A stretch of 64,000 bases of DNA. Source: Nipponacmea schrenckii (taxonomy: Eukaryota > Mollusca > Gastropoda > Lottiidae). The stretch's first letter is position 1; each line of letters starts with the position of its first letter. The notes below the pieces were generated by a model. That model made no database searches, was not told the origin of the DNA, and saw only the letters and a list, made by a program, of their open reading frames with translations. Where the stretch lies: assembly GCA_030562195.1 (NCBI GenBank), contig JAUJPP010000003.1:12245398-12309397 (forward strand). The letters are read 5' to 3'. Of this stretch, positions 1 through 14,100 are shown piece by piece. The position numbers and the translations under genes were made by a program.

Positions 1-1
1 T

Positions 2-471
2 GTTAATGAGAATCTTGATATTCTGGCTTCCACTGGCAAGGTTAGTCTCTAATTGAAATTTTTTTATACCTCAACGCAGATGTTTTGTGTAAGTGATGAC
101 ATTGTCAGGTATCAATGCTCGATATACAGACTTGAAATCAATTCTTGACAAAAATGAACCTGATTAGTTAGTGGGTTTGTTTTCTTGCAAGGAAGATATC
201 AGTTTTCTGAAGAATATCGCCCTGTATAGCCGCATGATTAAGTGAAATACAAAACAGGTTCATTAAAAATGTTTCAGCTATAATAGAATCATATAACTGT
301 TAGGTTAAGAAAACTCTCCTTAAAATTGCACCAAGTAACGATTTTTATGACACAAAACTACCCAGTGTCATCTGTAAGACACTCAATGTCAACTCTAAAA
401 CATTCATTTACTCAGAAATGGAACTCAACTTCCTGTCCTCGGAGATGGCAACAGCAGAAATTCTGGCGTGA
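2..471 (+). CDS. 3'-terminal two exons of an unidentified gene (partial)
   Basis: Two pieces join cleanly in phase 0: 2-40, which ends in GGCAAG before a gttagt donor, and 304-471, which follows a ttag acceptor. The second exon is exactly 56 codons including the TGA at 469-471. The joined C-terminus begins VNENLDILASTGKVKKTLLK and ends SSEMATAEILA. A poly(A) signal lies about 250 bases downstream, which fits a terminal exon. I do not recognise the family: there is no motif, membrane segment or repeat in the 69 visible residues. The gene starts upstream of the window. The main doubt is the weak pyrimidine tract before the acceptor at 301-303. The frame was chosen because the other open frame (326-514) has no splice or family support. 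Confidence 0.5.
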
Positions 472-717
472 ACACTCCTCCAATTCTCATCCAATACATT
501 TAAGTTCGATTTGAACATAGTGTCATTAGAAGGGATTTTCCGATCTTTTGCATTCATGAAACACTGTCATATTATACTCTACAGCGAAGATTTTTTGCCG
601 TTCAAATTCTGACTTAACTTCGTGATTGTGGCAAGCCAACTTTAGAACCCATGTACACTATAAACGTCCTTTAAAAGTGAAAGATATCATTCATATTGAA
701 TGATTAATTGTTTTTAC

Positions 718-723
718 AATAAA
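718..723 (+). terminator. Poly(A) signal AATAAA for the gene at 2-471
   Basis: A canonical AATAAA lies 247 bases after the stop codon of the terminal exon. It is the first such hexamer on this strand after the stop, so it is the likely 3' end of that transcript. Confidence 0.45.
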
Positions 724-1880
724 CTATTATAGTCTATAAACATTATCACATTTTTTGAGCCTTAAAGAATACCAGTTCAAACATATATCAGTATAATTAG
801 ATACGCGTTGAAATGCATACAAAGGGATGCACGGGTATGCACCAAAATTGAAAAACAACTATACTTTAAGGAAGCATACCTTGTTCTCAGTTGACAGGGG
901 GGCATTGTCCAAGCGATGTGGTCACTAACCTTACACATTGACATATCACTGAAAGTACTGAATACAACAAAACAACTACATATATTGAAATTGAATTTTC
1001 CCATGAATAATAGTTTTGTTGAATCCTCGTGAACATTGATTGTAAAGTAATCGAAACACCCACTATGTTGGATCTTTAGGAAACCATATAAATAAAATAC
1101 TCGAGTCGATGATATAGTTTTGTTGCATTGCGATGATTTATAACCAACAAGTTTATATCGCAGAATTAAATTTTTATCAAATTTATCGTCAGCTAATAAC
1201 AGTTCGATTGCAGTTTTGTTGAAAATCATTTGTACGTGTGATATTTCTTAATGTGGTGCCCAAATGAGATTGTAATGGGAATACATTTCAGAAAACAAAT
1301 TACTCGAGATGAATTGGTCAACGTTAAATTGTCCTTAAAGCACATGCAAAAACGACTGTATATTCTTCATTTTTTATTCATATTGGTATTCAATTAAAAA
1401 TTTAATTTTGTGAACGTTGTTGAAGAAATAAAAGCGTATTTTAAATTAATCTTGGATACTAAACGCAAATTCTAACAAACGGCTTAATATGCAAATCATT
1501 CTTTTATTAAATTTTAAAGTTTTTTGTGGCCTATTCTTGGAATAAACGATTTATATGAATAACCGAATCTCAATATAAAAAACCTGCTAAATGAAGATAT
1601 TAAACGTATTTTGTGTGCTACATTTAACTTGACCATTCCCGTTAAAAGAAATAAAAAGACATCAATCAAACGAAAACATGTATGATTTTCGTTTTTTACG
1701 TTCAAAATGTAACATGGCCAAATCAAAGTTAAAACCTTTTGAAAAGATAGCTTTACTTTGTTGAGTAAATAAAAGCATAAATTTTTAATACTGTTGACAG
1801 ATACTACATCATGAATAATTATTTTAACCTGTTGTAGTAATTGCATTGATATGTAGGTTGTTGTGTTTAAAGGTAATTTT
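724..1880. other. Gene-free AT-rich stretch
   Basis: I see no exon with supporting splice sites here on either strand. The two ORFs on the minus strand (777-1229, 1514-1846) have low-complexity composition, no recognisable motif and no neighbouring exons. No repeat structure is obvious. Confidence 0.5.
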
Positions 1881-2760
1881 TATACGCCCACATGAATTGT
1901 GGGGGGGGGGGCGTATATTGTCGTCACCCATGTCCGTCCGGTCCACAATTTATTAAATAGAACCAATTGAAAAATATTAACTGAAGAGTTTGTTTATGCA
2001 CTGCGAGGATGAACCCTATTGAAAATCAGCGAAATCTGAAAAAATATAGTATGGGTTCTTGCCCTTGTTTAATATCACCCAAGGACGAACCCTTTTGAAA
2101 ATCAAAATATCGAATGTATTTAATATGAATTATTACTCTTGTTCTTTAAAATGCGTAAATGCGTAAATGCGTAAACACTCTACAAGTCACAATAATTGAC
2201 CGATTTTGACGAAACAGTATTTGTAATCACCTAAGGATGAACCCTATTGAAAATCAGATAAATCGAAAAATATTAAGTACGAGTTATTGTCCTTGTTTTT
2301 ATTAAACGCGTCACAATTTAGATTGTAAACCCTCTATAAGGCACAATGCTTTGCAGATGGCGACAAAACTTGCTGAAATTGTTTATTACCACCCAAGGAT
2401 GAACCCTATTGAAAATAAGAAATATCACCTAATATTTGATTGCCCTTGTTCGTTAAAACGATTTGGATTTTTGGCTCGTAAACACTCTGCAAGTCAAAAT
2501 TCATGACGGAAGAAAGAATAATTCTTAATGGATTTTAACGAAACTTGGCATGCGTATTTGTAATCAGCAAAGGATGAACCTTTTGAAAAGCAAATTAAAT
2601 ATCAGTTATTGCCCTTGTTCTTGAAAAAAGCGTCAAAATTTTAGCGTGTAAACACTCTAGGCATAATGATTGATAGATTTTGGAAGAACTTGCTGAATAT
2701 CATTCAAGGATGAACCCTATTGAAAACAAGAAATATCATAGATAAAATACTTTGAAAAAA
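1881..2760 (+). mobile_element. Degenerate Helentron/pearl-like element with internal repeat units
   Basis: It starts with TATACGCCCACATGAATTGT, a G-run and GCGTATATTGTCGTCACC, the same hairpin-like left end seen at 42834 and, with changes, at 37455, 37908 and 38719. Inside, a unit of roughly 160-170 bases recurs about five times; each copy contains 'aaggatgaaccctattgaaaat' or a variant, followed by 'ttgcccttgttc' and 'gtaaacactct'. No coding potential was seen. The right end is unclear. The left end and satellite-like interior resemble the oyster pearl/HINE class of non-autonomous Helitron-like elements; that class assignment is inference. Confidence 0.5.
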
Positions 2761-2904
2761 AAGTAATGGTCATCTTAATACTTCCTCATTTTCAATAGCA
2801 GCCGAATCGTCGTGGAGGTTGGCAAGAGCTATCAGTAAATAAAATATTATGTGAGTAACATTCTCATATGTGTACAGACTTACATGAATAATTGTCCCTT
2901 GGAA

Positions 2905-3060
2905 AGTATTTGGAACGCGTTTTCAAGAACAAGGGCACTAATTCATATTAATTGTGATTCGACTGTTTTGTTATCCGATTTTCACTAGGGTTCATCTTTG
3001 GATGATCACATATATTCACGTCAAGTTGATCATTTTGTGATTGATATTCTTGAACAAAGA
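2905..3060 (-). repeat. Inverted copy of the 1881-2760 repeat unit
   Basis: Read on the minus strand, this stretch contains 'gatgaaccctagtgaaaat' followed by 'gcccttgttcttgaaaacg', the same order of motifs as the units in 1881-2760, so it is one unit in opposite orientation. It may be a second truncated element or the far arm of a larger inverted structure. Confidence 0.45.
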
Positions 3061-4817
3061 TCTTAACATCAGAGACTAGATGTTGATGTCAGGCGTATAT
3101 CACCAAGTTCACACTGCCTCTGTTCTTTGTAAAGATATCAGCTACGGTGCTCAATGCCCACCCATAGATACAAATAAGCAATTATTGTGCTCAAATATGA
3201 TTGTTTTTAATGATTTCTTTGTCCAGCCACTTCAAGTGGTGCTTTGCTCTATAGTGGAAAACATCAGGTCAGGAGTTGTTTTGTGGATTTCATTTTGGAA
3301 AAAACCCATCAAGCTTGTTGTATACAAAAACAAACTTACCTTTCTGTGGGATTCTTTCACAACGTAATCTAATTAAAATGCTACATATATAAAATATATA
3401 GGTAACGATAAGATACGTTATAACAGTAATATGAAAGTATAACAAGTGAGGTACAATTGCCTTAGACCTCTTTTTGACCCCTGATTTCCGCTCATCTGAG
3501 AAGTGTTCGTACGATTTATCGTTATTTTTTATCTTTAGAAAACCCTGTAGAAGTTTGTCTTAATTAGAAGGCAAATCGAACAGATCATATCAGGAAATTT
3601 CTTCACTGAGAAGAGATCAACTTAACAATCGTTTTAGGTTGATAAGAAAAACCTCTATTGTACTAAACAGAGCAAGATACATCCCTTACATCAAGGATTT
3701 AAACAATAAATTTTCTTTCTTCAATCAATTATTTTAAACCAGTGAAATCGATGTGGATGGTGCTATTAAGAGAGTAGTACTGTGTAGGGTGTTGTCTATT
3801 AATGCTTGTTTGAGAGAAATTTGTTATAAAGTGAGGTTATGTGAGCATTTCAAAAATTATACGAGTGTGGTGGGGGGAAAGAAAGTTAGTGAGGGCGTCT
3901 TAATTTCTTAGTGCGTGGGTCGAAAATCAACATAATTTTTTTTTATTATGATTATAATATAATCGGAACATATTATGTTGTCCTAAATCATTCATTGCCT
4001 ACGTTTCTCATGAATGCTTCTTAAGTCCATCCATTTTATCAATGTTTTTAGAAAACCCTGTAAGTCCTTTTTTACAATAATTCAAAAAGAAAGATACAAA
4101 ATGTTTTTCCGTGGTTAAATCAAATGTCTTTAGAGTTTCAATGACGGGCAGTAACGTCGAAATATCCCTCCAAACTCTTATTGTACGCAGGGTCCCTGAT
4201 GGCCTTGCGATAATTTTGCATTTCAAAAAAGGATTGTTATGATTAAATTTGAAATTGTTACGATGTCTATGACTCCGCAAATATCACCAAACTCTTATTG
4301 TGTGCTGGGTATATATACAATATGGCAGGTGTCATTGGTCTATTCAGTCTTGATTCCATTTTTGATGGAATAAGTGTCTGTGACGGTTACGTGTCGAAAA
4401 ATACGACCCTTTTTTTTTTTTTTTAGATATAAACATATAAAATGTTTATTGAACCTTCGTATAAAGAGTAAAACAGGTAAGCATTAGGGCCAGAATAGGG
4501 GCAAAGGATCTATTAAGAACTCGTGAATTGAGTGCAAGCTGTAGTTTCATTCTGACAGGTGATAAATTCCCCAAAATCATCTTTTTCATTATATTGCACA
4601 TTTAATAGTTTATAAAATTTTGAACAAAGATAAAAAAAATAACAAGCTTAAATTAAGTAGTAACATAAACAAATAGCAATGCTTTTTTTCCTTCATTACT
4701 ACATACAAAATGACAAAAAAAAATCATAAATGAACAATCATTTCCAATTAATCTAATCTCTTGGTTTCTGGCAACGTCTGGAAGAATTTCTTTAAATGGA
4801 CATGTCAAGAACAGTTC
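3061..4817. other. Gene-free stretch
   Basis: No exon is supported. A short phrase, 'ccaaactcttattgt', occurs twice (about 4170 and 4288), and there is a T-run at about 4410-4425. The ORFs at 3080-3367 (+) and 4008-4280 (-) lack splice partners or motifs. Confidence 0.4.
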
Positions 4818-4823
4818 TTTATT
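4818..4823 (-). terminator. Candidate poly(A) signal for SMCR8
   Basis: The plus strand reads TTTATT, so the minus strand reads AATAAA, about 330 bases beyond the SMCR8 stop codon at 5152. Positionally plausible; no other evidence. Confidence 0.35.
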
Positions 4824-5151
4824 TTAAGTCAAAAATAATCCAACCTTCAAGGAACATCCTTAAAATAATAGAATATTCAACCTTTTGTAAGCAAAATAAT
4901 CTTCCAATCTGACTTGAAGCTCATACTTAATCTGTTGCCTAAAGTAGCTAAAACAATTCAATTTTACTTAAATGTGACATTCAATGAAAAAGTAATAATA
5001 AGATGTTTCTATAATACATACTGTATATTGGAATGTTTTTTTCAAAATTTTGTAAGTGTACATAAATTTCATATAAAACAAAATTTGCGAGTTTGAAAAG
5101 GTTTCTTTCATAATTTGGAAGACAAGACTGGAATAATTAGTCTCCTTTATC

Positions 5152-8100
5152 TTATATTTTCTGTGAAGGCTTTGACTTTTTGTTGAAGAATATGTATAAC
5201 TCTATGAGACGTTTTGAAAACTCTGTATCAATGTTGACTATCCATTCAACACCTATATAACTGACATGTTTTATAGGATAAAGTTACTGGTAAAACTTTA
5301 CTACCTAAAATAACAACATTGGAAAAAAACTGGTTAAGATAAAATAAGACACATGTGGATTCTGTATGAGGTTTGCCAGGTTTGGGAATTATTTAAGTTT
5401 CACTAATCACAGAAGTAAAATTCCTAGTTTGAGGTATTGTTGATCAATTATACGATTCATTAGTATTTTAAAGACATATACTTTCAAATCAAAGTGACAC
5501 CCGAAAATATGGAACCATGGCTTTTAAAGTATAAAACTTACCATCTTCATTAGGGGCAACATTTAATTGAATCAGCTTGACCACTTCAGTCAAATACTAC
5601 AAAATAAAACAATTACTCTAAGACAGAAGGTTCTATCAATGTTATAAAAGTCACTTTACAAGATAATTATTAATGCTTTGTGTGTTAAAGAAAGAAATAG
5701 TTTTCTGTATATTACTCTGTTCTTATAGTTATACTTTTTATTCTTGATAGTGAATGATTAGTCAAATTTAAATATAATCTTAAATACTAACCTCTATAAT
5801 TGGTGAATCATTATCATGTATACCTAGCTTGGTTAAAAAACCTTTCACAGAATTACAATATTGCCGTTTATAGCTAGATAAAGATGAACCACTGAAAATA
5901 TAGCACATATATGAGTAAAAATAGTCAAAATAAATAGCCACGAGCCATATCTAACAGATTAGGAATTTACAGCTTTTTAATACCAATAATAATTGTTACC
6001 AAATACTGTTTGGTTAATATCATTGTTTGCCATCATGTCTGCAATGCTTGATTATTATTAATTACATGTATCAGTGATGCTTTAATACATTTACGGACAC
6101 TGATTTTAATATGATAAAGAGGAAGTAAAATAATAATCCTACTTTATTAATAATTTAGTTGAACCCAGACAAAAGGAATGATAAAATATAAAAACTTTAG
6201 ATGCTATATCCATTAACCAGCTGAAAGATAATAAATAAAACAATACAAGATACCTTAAACATAAATCAGGTCTAACATGAAAATGCTATATTATATTATA
6301 GGTCTGTTTATTGTCACATCCTTCATATATCATAGCATACTTACAATGCAAATAATTTAATCTTTCAAATATCTCCATAAAACAGTGGGAGCTGATACTG
6401 AATGCAGTGTGTAATGAAGTAAATTTTTAAAAGAATTATTGCATGCACAAATCCTGAACCTTAGGTTAGCTAGCAAGAGTCTACCTCACTGAGCTACTGC
6501 CCCTATCAGAAGAGCTAATAAAAACACCCTAATAACTAATCTAAGATGTGGAATATATACATACCAATGGGTATAAGCTATAAAATCAGCATCAGTTTTA
6601 AAACATTTCTTCTTACTTACAATATTATTTATAAAAACACCCTAAAATATTATATATTATACATAACATAATATAAAATTTCTACAAAGTACATAGTGAT
6701 TTTCAATCACCTTTTTTTAAAAATAAATATGATATAAATTATGATACTTTTGTTAGTTATATGTGTACATCACATAACATAACTATCAAATAAATGCTTG
6801 GAAAATACAATTGAGTGTACATAAAATTAAGCTCATATTTAATGATAAATGTTCTAAACTTCAATAAAAAATGGGAATTCAAATGATATTCTACATAAAA
6901 CAGGAAATTTTCCATTCCATAGCTTACCTGATAATTTGGAGCCAAAATCACTCTTTTTTCAACATCTATAATAGTGCAATATTTCTGAAACAAAATTAAA
7001 TAGAAAAGGTAAAGCTTATTGATTTAATTAAACATATATAATAACGCAAGGAATATTAAAATTTTTATAGTAAATAACTTAAATTGAACTGTCAACTTTA
7101 TGACTGGTAAAGGAAGAATTCTCAATGACCAGCAAGCTATCATGATCAAGAATTCTATTGAGGGAAGACATTTTCTTTGTCATGTTTAATTGGTACTGAT
7201 GTAATTGGAAGATGATTATCGTAATATGGACATGATATTAAATTATATCTGTGAATAATGACTGATTAAAATTTAACAACATTATCAAATAAATTAATGG
7301 ATGTCTGAACTGAACATGGATTGTTGGGTAATCTTATTCTTAATTTTTCTTTTTTTTTTAAATTTCTGACCTATGCTTCTCCGAGGCATTTTGGCATGAA
7401 TGCCGGTCATGACTGTCATATATGGCCAAATCAACAGCCCTGCATTAGTTCTCAGTTAGCATGGACTGTTCAGTGTTCACTAAATGGTTTAGGAACTGGT
7501 TATACAATTAAATAATTATCAACAGTTGGAAAATCAATTCTCACCTTAACATTAGAATCAACTGATCTTTTATCTGATTTACAAACACCAGCTAGTTTAA
7601 TTCTAGATAAATCACTGATTCTTAATGGTTTAGAAGACCATTCTAATATACAATTATGTTTCCTGAAAATAAAGGCTTAAGTAAACTGAAAGTGAAAGCA
7701 AATAAAGTTTTTTCTTAGTAGAATTGAAATACTGGCTCTGGTACTCCTGTAAAATGCTTTAGGCTTTAACAATCTGGCAATTCAGATTACATGAAATTAA
7801 TTCTGTAAGGAGCTTTAGCATTAAACAAACTATATTGCACCTCAATAATGTACAAAAGGTTAAAGGAGAATACTAAGCTATTTTTGAATGGAATTATTGA
7901 ATTTTATATGATACAGTCAGTAAATGTTTGAAAATGGTAATAAATGTGCCCTGATACCTTCTATGTTGAGGAAGAAAAAGACTTAATGCAGTGACTAGTT
8001 TAATAACTTCTAATTCCTGTTTAATGGTACCAATAACTAAGACAATTCTACCAGTTAATATACTATTTATAATAAACTGCAAATTACTGTACTTATTTAG

Positions 8101-11100
8101 TACATGTACTATGCCAATACCTAAAACAACAAAACAGAAAGTCAGTAATAAATCTGACATACCAGTCCATGCAGACTCAATATATACTATTAGTAATATA
8201 CTTGAACTTACCAGGACTACCAGGCCGAAGATTAAACAATAAATCACCTAATGTATAAACTCCAATACGTGGTTTCCTACAGAAAATAAAGCAAAAAGTA
8301 CGTCACTTCTAGGATATAAGTTACTTTTCCAGTCATACTATAATATTTAAGCAACATTGAATACAATGTAATATGTTTTTTTCTGACGAAAATCATAGGA
8401 TTTAAGTTCAAATTATCAAGCCAGTATCTCTTATACTTCCCTTTCTGTAAACCTAGTCATACCAATATTGATCCCATCTTACACAACCTCTTATCATTGT
8501 CCCAGTGATATTTTTATGTACTAACCGGAGTAATGGTGAAAAAGTATATTTGATACCATCATTACTACTATGAGTTGTATCTACAATAACATAACAACAA
8601 TATTATAATATAACAACAAATATATAATACTATAACAACAATAAAAATATATGAGTTATATCTACAATAATATAACATCAATATTATAACATTATAATAA
8701 ACAACCATAATATTATAAAATAATGTGTTATAATATAATGGCAATTAGTTCCAGCTGTCAGGTTATGTTATTGGAATACAGAATTTTGACACTATTGGGA
8801 ATATTAGACAAATATTAAATCTAAACAAAATTTTGAGGATTGAGATATTCTACTATGTTTTATTAAGAGTTGAAAATCATTAACAGAAACAGATATAATA
8901 TACTGATATATATTAAGACCAGTATTATTTTAATATCTAACTGTTCCATATACATATTTAAATAGTAATCTTATGGAAAAACTATACCTGTATTATCATC
9001 AGGTTCTGAGTATTGTCTAGATAAACTTTTATCTATTATGTCTATTTTACCACTACTATTACCAATAGTCATATCACCATCCAGTCTTTCGCTAGACTCT
9101 GAAAGATGACTGGATGAACTAGGCACTCGACTTAACTCACTAGCTTTTATTTCATCTCTTATATTGTCATTCTGTGTGGAATTATTTTGATTATTCTCTG
9201 TCATGATTTCCTCCACGGAATTACTCTGAATCGAGTTTTGATTTTCACTATGAATTCCACTGTCCTCATTTTCACTCAATCCTTTGGAAATGTCTGATTT
9301 GGAGTCACTTAGAGAAAATTTAGTCTCATGAGTACCAGATATTTCACCTGGTAGAAAGGTTCTATCGGGGGTTTTGACTGGTGAGTTAGGGAATGATTCA
9401 TAAACACTAGGTACTGTATCAGTATCGGTATGGGAACTACTAATACTAAAATTACTATCAGTTCTAGGAACATTTTTCTGTTTAGACATCTCATCTTCAT
9501 CCGAGAATCTAAAAGCAAATTATCAAATGACATAAATACAGTCCATTCCATATCAATTTTTAGAGCAATTATCTAAATTTAGTCTATAAGTCTCAAGATG
9601 TCAAGAGGGAAAATCATAGGACTATCTATGTATATCTGGTGTAAACTGATGATCATGTAAGTATATTGAGAAAAGAACTAGAAGGTGTCTAGTTGGCTGA
9701 TGGTATCAAATGATTTAATTAATTTTATGATAAAAGTAGGCAATTCTACCTACCTATCAGTAGCTATAATAAAACTATCAGATGACTGGGCTGACTGTAA
9801 AGAATCTAAACTAACTACTGATTTAAAGGATTCCATTGAACTTTCTAATGTGTCTAACTGTAAATAAATCACAATACACAATATAGATAAAAGCAGATTA
9901 TGAATAAACTGTAGAATATATAAGGATATTGATATCAATGATCAATTAGTATTAATGAGGTACTGATATTATAACTATATTATTATTATATTACTATAAT
10001 GAGAAGGTTCATACCACCCTGAAACTAGATGTAACTATAATTAGTTGTGGTATAGGCCATGTGGAGAACTGGACATTATATTTCAATTCTTTAATGTCAT
10101 ACAGATATTGTGTTGAGCAGATAATGCAAATATCAAGACAGTCTTACAAGTTGCATGTTTAAAAGACTTTTTCTACAAATTTAGAATACAGCTATACATA
10201 CTGAAGACCATCGTTGAGTAATATCTATAGGCTTACTATTTATATCTAAGTAGGAACACTCAGCTGGCCTCCTAAACAGAAAATAAATATACTCTATTTC
10301 AATTTGCAGTATTCAGGGTTGTCATACAAGAAATACATTTGATTGGGATAAAAATGAGAATATACATATATAAAGTAAACAATGATTCAAGGTTTAATTG
10401 ATGGTTTTATACAAAGAAAAAAAAAAAAATAAATGACTCCACAGTACTTTACAAGAAGTGGAAAGAGGTCTTAAAAAAAATTCATTTATTTAGGCATATG
10501 GCAGACAATATAACACATGAAGAAGTAATATAGAAGATACATCAATACTCACAATGAAAGATTGGAAAGAAAATTATGAGTAACACATTGTCCTATTGAT
10601 AATACTGATGAAGGGGAATCTAAAAAATAACAATACTAAGTTAGGTTAAAGTATTATAAAAGAAAATATGAAGATATAAATAGCAGTGAATAAATTCCAC
10701 ATTCTAAACTACTAAAAACTTTGACGAAAATACTATTTTATTTTATCAATGATGTCAAAACCCTTGATCTTACCAATTTCACTTAATTTGATTAATTCAA
10801 GATTTGGTTCCTGAATCAATCAAATTCAGAGAAACAAAAGATCATGAGAAAATGATTTGTTAGTGATAACAGTTAATTTACTTCATATTTGATAACTTAT
10901 TATTGGTCTGTTATAAAACTCTAAGATAGCATAACATAGAATAGAAGTGTTGAGTTGTGGTGTGCATAATAGCTGACTACATCAAGATTATATATCAACA
11001 AAACAAACAGAATTTTAAACAAAGTAAGATGTTTAAACCCCAAATCTTACCTAATAGATAAGTTTCATTATTTTCTATTTCCAGTATCATACTATCTCTT

Positions 11101-14100
11101 TTAAAATGCTGAAATGGGAAAAGAAATTCTTTACATAATAGGGTTGAATAATAACAACCCTAGACTCTTTTTATCGGGAAAATCTGGCTTTCTGTATCCA
11201 TTATCAATGTCTTCACAAATCAAACTAACCTCATATATAGAGCGAAGTTTTTTCATGCCTTCTTTAGCTCCCCATGAACATAATTCATGTAAACTTCTCA
11301 ATGTTCTGTCAAATTTCTTCTTCCGTTTGGTCTCAACTAACTTTGGCTGAAAATGAATTAGCGAACGGTCAAATTATACTGATAATTCAGCAGTCTTCTT
11401 ACTTCAATATGATGATGACACTGTAAATTGTTGAAAAGTTGAGTAAACTAAAAAAAACGTGGTACTAGTATACCCTAATATATATTACATTGAGGAGAAA
11501 AATAGATTTACTTACAATGTATACTTTTTCTCTATCAAATAGATGGAGTGGATTTTCAATTTTTTCATGGAATGATCCATCTACAACAAACAATTATGAA
11601 AGTGGTCTTGTATATGTTAAACATTCTACCTAGTCCACACCACACAAACAAAGTAAATATATAAATAAATTCCTTAATCTTGAGCAAATAATATATTTAA
11701 CTTACAATGGGCAGTAGAAGTACCAGCGTGATCTGTAAACCAATTTTCTTGTAAGCTCATTGTATCTGATTTATTAGGTTTATTCCAGTCATGCCAGGCT
11801 CTCTTTTCTAATGTATAAAATCTATTCTCTAATCTCTTATCATTCTACAGAATACAATAACCCATGTATAATATACAATAATATAAGATATTGACAAGGT
11901 CTGTAATATTCAAGTGATTTCTCGCTCTGCACTACTAGTCCCCTTGAAAGGCCTAGTACTCTTCAATGGATTTAATATTCACTATGAATAAGAATTTAAT
12001 AAAGACAGATAGGATTCAGATAAGAATAACTAGCTTGGTAATAAACCTTTTCCATTTATAAGTCCCAGTTTCTAAAATCCAACTTGTTTGAGTAAATCAT
12101 ATTTAGCTATAAGAAGCCTTATATAACTTGTGACTTACTAATAAAGGTTTTAGTATAACTAATATATCTCTGATTTCTTCTAATGTAGTTTGTATATTGT
12201 TTAAATCTTGATATTTTCTATCATCAGTTGAACCAGTGGTAGACTCATCAGCCGCAGCTTTACGGTAATTTACAATCAAACAATCTACAGAAACAATAAT
12301 AAACCCTTAGAGATGGATGGCAAAAATTTCCAACCTAGATCTTGAATCCTACAAAGTAATACTGCAATATATAGTGAATGGTAATATCAATTTTCTCCAT
12401 CAAGAATTGAATGTTAAATGACAAGTTTTAATATCCCTGATACAGAAGTTTCCTATACAGATTATATTTTTAGTTGTATGACCATCTTAACTTACTTTTA
12501 GTATATTCTAAATCAGATGAATGATGTTCTAAATCTTTAACAAATACCATCTTATTACCATATTTAAAATACCGTGCAACCTGACAAAGGAATATAAATA
12601 ACAGTAAAATATATCATATATATATATATATAACTCTGCTATGGGATAAGCTAGTCATTAAATAATTTCATTATAATAAATTAATATAATTAAAGACTTT
12701 CATTGTTATAAACTAAATTGAAAAGGGTGCTGATGCAGAGAGTCCACAAGCTAATAATAATTATCTATTTATTTCTTTCATTCAGAAAAATACAGCAGAA
12801 AGACAATTCTAAAAATCGTTACTCACTTTTCTAAAGTTTGTAGATAATTCATCATAAAAATTTATCAACTTGCTACAAAACAAAGACAAACAGGTATATC
12901 TTACACATTCAAAGACATTTTACTTAATTACCTTACCTATAAACTAATAAATCTAACAAAGAATAAGTTTTTGAATATAACCTACCTCTGATCTGTGGTA
13001 ACATATGCCATACAAAATGGTCTGACAAACCCTCTAGCTTCATTATCATATAAAGCAAAGTGATGAACCTAAAAATAATGAAATAATAATGCTTTTTTTT
13101 TTCAAAATAGAGCCTATTAAATATTCTTAAAGGGATTGTACAACTGGAAAGGTGCAAACCAGAGTCCTCAATACACATACAAAAAACTTTTTTACAATGC
13201 CTTTAAGAGGATTCACTCATTCAAAAATTGATTTTCTTCTTGTCTCCTAGCTTTGTAGCAGTAATAGTTTTCTGTATTTGTACATATTAGAAATGTTTTA
13301 CTTACAAAAGCAGAAACATTGAATTCTCCTGAATCTGTTAAAATAACTTGTGTATCTTCTGATAAACTAAATCCACTATAAAATTTATTGAATTATATTT
13401 TTGGCAATGTTTATAAATTTACAATGTATATTTGGAAGCAGGGAAGAAAGCTACCTGTAAAACATTTTGAGAATCAAACGTTTTTGAAACAAATGCCACT
13501 GTTGATTGTTGATAATGAAAAATGAAGTTGATGTGTGTGATAAATAAAAGAAATTCAAATCTGCAAAAATGTTAACTAATGCTGGAAAAGTGGTATTTTG
13601 AAAAGTTGAAATTATTCCATTAACTTAAGCTGGAGGGTTAGGATTAGAATCTTCTAGCAAGATTTGTGACAAATTATTTTTCAGATGTAAGCCTTAAAAT
13701 ATAACCTTGTACTTGTCTGATGATCTACAGCCATAATCTTAACAGAAAAGGCATTTTTATCAAACTCTGATCCCCCATCTCTTGGAATAGTCATCTGCAA
13801 ACAAAACATGAAAATATAGGTCTTGAATTTCTACCAAATAAAGATTATCTTAGTTGCAAACTGAGAAAGAAACCACAACATCATTACTATGATTAACTAT
13901 TACTATAGATAGCTTATGAATTGTGCTTTTGAAGTGATAAATGAAAAAAATTGCATAAATTAAGGATATTAGATATAAAATGAACGTTCTAGTAATGATA
14001 CATACCAATGGTTTTGGCCCTTCAATTTCTGAGAATTCCGCTATGATAATAAAATCATCATGAGACATATCATGACCAGTTTGCCAAGGATTAGTTGATT

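Noticed and set aside
326..514. 62-codon plus-strand ORF starting MHQVTIFMTQ
   Set aside because: It overlaps the better-supported terminal exon at 304-471 in another frame and lacks splice partners.
3080..3367. 95-codon plus-strand ORF as a possible gene
   Set aside because: No motif, splice partner or promoter; lies in repeat-flanking AT-rich DNA.
6448..6503. Functional tRNA gene
   Set aside because: No acceptor stem can form and the B box is degenerate; a SINE remnant fits better.
7991..8242. 83-codon plus-strand ORF
   Set aside because: Antisense shadow of SMCR8 exons at 7958-8120 and 8212-8276.
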